Shown here one piece after another: positions 37,882-42,176 of a stretch of DNA of 42,176 nt (the stretch's first letter is position 1; the number at the start of each line of letters is the position of its first letter). The notes beneath the pieces were generated by a model. It had not been told where the DNA came from and ran no database searches. It worked only from the letters and a program-made list of their open reading frames with translations. The DNA lies in the NCBI GenBank assembly GCA_964547995.1, contig CAZJRB010000065.1:1-42176 (forward strand). The letters are read 5' to 3'. Position numbers and translations under genes: made by a program. Origin of the DNA: CAZJRB01 sp964547995 (GTDB taxonomy: Bacteria; Planctomycetota; Planctomycetia; Pirellulales; Thermoguttaceae).

Positions 37882-38328
37882 ATGTTTGAGGTTGAACAAC
37901 TTGCCGGCACGTGGTGGATGTTTGTCCTGCTGGGATTTGTCGGGGGGATCGTCTGCGGCGCGCTGGGTATCGGCAGCGGCATCATCTTCGTGCCGGCGCT
38001 GGTCATCATCTTTTCAACGGAGCAAAAAGACGCCCAAGGCGTGGCACTGGCGGTTATGGTCCCCATGGCGATGTTGGCCGCTTTCCGATACTGGCGGAAC
38101 CCCAATATCGACGTCAACTTCAACCTCGTGGCCTTGCTCGTCGTCGGCTCGATCGGAGGCGTCTTGATCGGCACCGAGATTGCCAACCACCTGCCGGGCC
38201 ACTGGCTCCGAAAGGCCTTCGCCGTGTTGATGATCGTCGCCGCCGTGCGAATGTTCACCATGGGGCCAAAGCAGCCCGGTCCGGCCGACGGGACACCAGA
38301 AAAACCACAAGCAGCTAGAACTCTATGA
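37882..38328 (+). CDS. Half-size TSUP (TauE/SafE) membrane protein
   Basis: The 148-residue protein has four transmembrane helices and one TSUP repeat: GFVGGIVCGALGIGSGIIFVP at the start and QGVALAVMVPMAMLAAFRYW after it. Full TSUP permeases have two such repeats (about 250 residues) and move sulfite, sulfonates or other anions, so this one would have to dimerise. The frame ends in a hydrophilic tail and shows no sign of a frameshift. The stop overlaps the convergent protease gene by 14 bases. Confidence 0.8.
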   Translation: MFEVEQLAGTWWMFVLLGFVGGIVCGALGIGSGIIFVPALVIIFSTEQKDAQGVALAVMVPMAMLAAFRYWRNPNIDVNFNLVALLVVGSIGGVLIGTEIANHLPGHWLRKAFAVLMIVAAVRMFTMGPKQPGPADGTPEKPQAARTL

Positions 38329-38692
38329 ACTCGTCGGGATAGTGAGACAGATCGAGTTTCTCGCTCTCCGGTATCAAGCGTATCCCCCACTGCTGCATTG
38401 CCAACGCGCCGAAGAGGACTTCCAGCGCCTTGCCGTCCTCATCAACTCCGATCTGATCGATCACCATGGCTTCCGTGTGAAAGGGCTTTCCTGCGACTTC
38501 GCCCAGCAACACGGCGGCGTGCGAAGATGTCTTCGTCTCGCCTCCCAGCTTCGTGTGAGTCGGGCAAGGGAGGTCCGTGGTGGCAAGGAGTGCTGCAACA
38601 TCCGGAATGACATAGGTGTTCCGTGCCCCGGAGTCGAACAGCGTCCAACTGTCTCTCCCGCACACCTTGATCATCTGTCGTATTCGGCCCAC
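38315..38692 (-). CDS. Retropepsin-like aspartic protease, 125 aa
   Basis: The GTG start at 38692 has GGGGAG 7 bases before it. The sequence TLFDSGARNTYVIPDVAALL contains the DSGA variant of the retropepsin DTGA active-site motif (D20). A later hydrophobic stretch (EVLFGALAMQQWGIRLIP) corresponds to the second half of the fold. Single-domain retropepsins act as dimers. Bacterial members are common in planctomycetes, but their targets are unknown. Confidence 0.7.
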   Translation of the reverse strand: MGRIRQMIKVCGRDSWTLFDSGARNTYVIPDVAALLATTDLPCPTHTKLGGETKTSSHAAVLLGEVAGKPFHTEAMVIDQIGVDEDGKALEVLFGALAMQQWGIRLIPESEKLDLSHYPDEFIEF

Positions 38693-38700
38693 GGCAAGCT

Positions 38701-38738
38701 CCCCTTGTATTGTATATAACCCCTTGTATTGTATATAA
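38701..38738. repeat. Perfect tandem 19-base duplication in the leader of the protease gene
   Basis: CCCCTTGTATTGTATATAA is present twice without a gap (38701-38719, 38720-38738). On the minus strand it lies between the promoter hexamers and the ribosome site, partly AT-rich in an otherwise GC-rich setting. Confidence 0.85.
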
Positions 38739-38757
38739 CCGCTTTTCCAGCCCCATC

Positions 38758-38786
38758 AGTGTATTGACGCGTCGTTGCGTTGTCAA
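38758..38786 (-). promoter_or_regulatory. Likely promoter of the retropepsin-like gene
   Basis: On the minus strand TTGACA (38786-38781) and TACACT (38763-38758) are 17 bases apart. Transcription would start near 38750, so the tandem repeat falls in the untranslated leader. Confidence 0.55.
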
Positions 38787-38869
38787 GGGGGTCCCAGTTA
38801 CGCCGCGTCCGCCGCTCGACAACCAAGCACACGGGTGCCCGTGGTTGAAAGTGTGGCATCCCCTCATTC

Positions 38870-39295
38870 TCACGATTTCATTCCCGGGACGGTGCCGAAA
38901 AGCTCTTGAAGCGGCTCGATGACCATGTGTACCAGGACGTACCAGGTCAGCCATACGACGAAGATCGTCAGTACGATGACCACGAGAGTAAGGAGGGTTT
39001 TTTGCCGGCCGGTGAACGCCCGGCCCCGCCAAAGCAAGGGTAAGGCGATCGGGCCGAGGACCAAGAAGAGCATGATCAGCACAAACGTGCGATTGTCCGA
39101 CAGTCTTCTCCCGGCAGGCGGTGTCTCTTGAACGACGTGAACGTTTACGATTTCGGCGGCCGACGGGTTCGAGTTGGGGTCGTCGTGGCCGGTCGCCGCC
39201 CCGCAATGCCGGCAGAAATTGTCCGTTGCGTCCAATTCGGTGGAGCAGATCGGGCAGATCAGCTTTTTATTTTCGAGGTTCGGCACGTCCGACAT
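38870..39295 (-). CDS. Zinc-ribbon membrane protein
   Basis: The 141-residue protein starts with a double Cys pair (ICPICSTELDATDNFCRHCG), a rubredoxin-like zinc ribbon, then a disordered segment, and two transmembrane helices (FVLIMLFLVLGPIALPLL and TLLTLVVIVLTIFVVWLTWY) around RGRAFTGRQK. Similar small proteins are frequent in planctomycetes; the role is unknown. Confidence 0.75.
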   Translation of the reverse strand: MSDVPNLENKKLICPICSTELDATDNFCRHCGAATGHDDPNSNPSAAEIVNVHVVQETPPAGRRLSDNRTFVLIMLFLVLGPIALPLLWRGRAFTGRQKTLLTLVVIVLTIFVVWLTWYVLVHMVIEPLQELFGTVPGMKS

Positions 39296-39401
39296 GGCGG
39301 CTTATCAAGAAAGAGGAGTGATTTCTCGTTTCGTAGCCCGCAACCCATTTTACCCATTTCCCCTTGACCCCGCCACACCATCCTGCTAAAAGCCCCCCGC
39401 C

Positions 39402-40799
<1,398 letters not shown>

Positions 40800-40867
40800 A
40801 GGTCGGCTTCCCATTTTCGGCCCGTCTCGAAACTTCGGCCGCCGCGGAAGAGCCCCGCAGATTTCCT

Positions 40868-40895
40868 TTGACTTTTGGGGGGGATTGCTTATACT
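40868..40895 (+). promoter_or_regulatory. Likely promoter just left of the inverted-repeat element
   Basis: TTGACT at 40868-40873 and TATACT at 40890-40895 are 16 bases apart; the run of seven G between them is unusual. The element at 40898 begins at once, so transcription would start inside it and could reach the LRR gene. Confidence 0.5.
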
Positions 40896-40897
40896 GT

Positions 40898-41189
40898 GCC
40901 TGATAAGCCCCCGCGCTAAGAGGGGGCGGATCACGGAAGTGTATAGGTTTCAACAAGTTAAGTGAGGGTGTCCGGGAATTGTAGACAGAAATCACTGTAG
41001 GGAACGGCCTCTGTGCCGTTCCGTTTGGGCAACGATCCATCTGCTGTAGGGAACGGCCTCTGTGCCGTTCCGTTTGGGCAACGATCCATCTGCGGAACGC
41101 CACAGAGGGCGTTCCCTACAGAGGCGAATTCCCGGACGGCCTCAGTGAAGTCGGGATTCGGCAGTGATTCAGAGGGGGGCTTATCAGGC
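40898..41189. mobile_element. MITE-like element with 15-base terminal inverted repeats
   Basis: GCCTGATAAGCCCCC (40898-40912) and its exact complement (41175-41189) bound 292 bases. Inside are a 49-base unit repeated in tandem (40995-41043 and 41044-41092) and an inverse copy of its first 29 bases at 41093-41121 with two mismatches, so a large hairpin can form. A smaller hairpin (GCCCCC with GGGGGC) is at 40907-40927. There is no transposase. It fills the gap between the sugar transferase and the LRR gene. Confidence 0.75.
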
Positions 41190-41265
41190 GCGCCGGGGAG
41201 GGTTAAGCCTTGGCGCGGAACTGCTCAATCCTATGTTCGCCCTCAACTCTTCACAGGATGCGGCC

Positions 41266-41979
41266 ATGGGGGAAACCGCAACAGAGCCGAAACTCAGACT
41301 TCGCTGGTATCAGTACCGGCTGGTACACTTGTTTGTCGTCGTAACCGTTTCCGCGATTCTGTTCGGCTGGATGTTCTATACGGTCTATCCGCAACGTGCC
41401 TACCTGTTGCATATCCGCTCGGTCAGTGAGCGAATCCGTTCTCTTCATAATCAACGGCCAGGCAATATCACTCCAGAGCGTTGGGAGGAAGCAGTTGACT
41501 GGGCATGCACTGCTTTTGTGAACTTGCCGCTTGATCGTGCTCAGAGGGAAGATTTCGATTCCGGTTTGCGAGAGAGAATGGCTGACGGCGACAGCCTTGA
41601 AACGCTTAGGTGGATCTGGGACGAACTTACGCGGTCCACGCCAAATGGCCCTGCCTACGCTGCAGAATTCTGTCCTGTGCGGGCGATGACTCCCGAGCCT
41701 ATTACGGACCAAACGCTCAAGAGCCTCTGGGGGGCTGACCTGGCGACCTGCCTGGATCTAGGTGATACGGAAGTAGGTGACGCAGGTCTGATTCATTTGA
41801 GCAGCACGCAGAACCTCGACACTCTTAACCTGACAAGCACGCGAGTCACTGACACCGGGCTGCAACATCTTCGGGGGCTGACCAAACTCAAGCTGTTGTA
41901 CCTGAACGGGACTCAAGTCACCGACGATGGCGTCAAGGAACTCCAAGAGGCATTACCGAACTGCGAGATTGAATACTAA
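41266..41979 (+). CDS. Leucine-rich-repeat membrane protein
   Basis: The 237-residue protein begins MGETATEPKLRLRWYQYRL with a single transmembrane helix right after (LVHLFVVVTVSAILFGWMFY), an N-terminal arrangement common in planctomycete proteins. The C-terminal part has leucine-rich repeats of the ribonuclease-inhibitor type (LGDTEVGDAGLIHLSSTQNL, LNLTSTRVTDTGLQHLRGLT, LYLNGTQVTDDGVKELQEAL), about three units. The start at 41266 was chosen over 41164, which lies inside the inverted-repeat element. After the stop, 41980-42176 shows no gene I can support. Confidence 0.78.
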   Translation: MGETATEPKLRLRWYQYRLVHLFVVVTVSAILFGWMFYTVYPQRAYLLHIRSVSERIRSLHNQRPGNITPERWEEAVDWACTAFVNLPLDRAQREDFDSGLRERMADGDSLETLRWIWDELTRSTPNGPAYAAEFCPVRAMTPEPITDQTLKSLWGADLATCLDLGDTEVGDAGLIHLSSTQNLDTLNLTSTRVTDTGLQHLRGLTKLKLLYLNGTQVTDDGVKELQEALPNCEIEY

Positions 41980-42176
41980 CCGTTTGTATTGATTCGTTTT
42001 CATAATCAGGTAGACTGGGGCGAACCACAGCGTGAACACGGACGGCTTCGCCGCCGGTTACGCAAGTCGTTATCGCAATGAAAGTGAACGCCTTAGCGGT
42101 GATTCTTGGCGCTGTCCAAATTAGTCCTTACAGAAGCGAAGTCAAAGAGGGCTTTTCTTGTTTTCCATGAAAGTGT

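Noticed and set aside
40995..41121. A CRISPR array from the 49-base direct repeats.
   Set aside because: There are only two tandem copies with no spacers, and an inverse third copy; it is part of the inverted-repeat element.
42078..42170. A short frame beginning MKVNALAVILGA at the right edge.
   Set aside because: It has no ribosome site and only about 30 codons before a stop.

Overview
The window looks like a chromosomal segment of a GC-rich planctomycete, probably of the Pirellulales type. This rests on a DUF1559 protein with a pilin-like N-terminus beside a small lipoprotein, a cytochrome b fused to two c-type haem domains, a YfhO-like giant membrane protein, a DUF4912 protein, heptameric intergenic repeats and many palindromic repeats shared between loci. 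Placement below phylum level is inference.

Layout. 1-872: a cut-off gene end, a relic of the 3' end of ubiD and a small conserved gene. 872-5725: UbiD-type decarboxylase (-), ComB phosphatase (+), RNase HI (-), then a lipoprotein and DUF1559 protein pair (+). 6070-11393 (all -): cytochrome b/c fusion, Rieske protein, NrnA, RibF and a UVR-domain protein. 11447-11692: two adjacent hairpin elements. 11783-16384: DUF4912 protein (-), then an AtpZ/AtpI-like protein overlapping an 825-residue YfhO-like protein (+). 16438-20946 (-): EF-G paralogue, hisA, hisH and an OmpA-type lipoprotein. 21225-21330: tRNA-Cys and its terminator, followed by a broken integrase that abuts the tRNA locus.

21882-31506 (-) is the most interesting part: a complete seven-gene chemosensory operon. 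In gene order, domain architecture and sequence motifs it matches the Wsp surface-sensing system (WspA receptor, WspB CheW, WspC CheR-TPR, WspD CheW with an N-terminal Cys cluster, WspE CheA with receiver, WspF CheB). The final gene keeps a WspR-like receiver, but the GGDEF diguanylate cyclase is replaced by a SpoIIE/RsbU-type PP2C phosphatase. The array should therefore signal by dephosphorylating a protein, probably in a partner switch, instead of making c-di-GMP. Adjoining genes from WspD to the output gene overlap by 3-4 bases.

31607-42176: a sugar-nucleotide epimerase and an Nramp-related transporter lacking the DPGN motif (-), a glycosyltransferase relic, ilvN-ilvC with a small conserved protein and a radical SAM protein (+), a half-size TSUP protein, a retropepsin-like protease and a zinc-ribbon membrane protein (-), an undecaprenyl-phosphate sugar transferase (+), an inverted-repeat element of about 290 bp and a leucine-rich-repeat protein (+).

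Two of the palindromic repeats lie inside reading frames (ubiD and the YfhO-like gene) without breaking them. No rRNA, CRISPR array, intact transposase or riboswitch was seen. Promoters were picked by eye from hexamers and spacing only.
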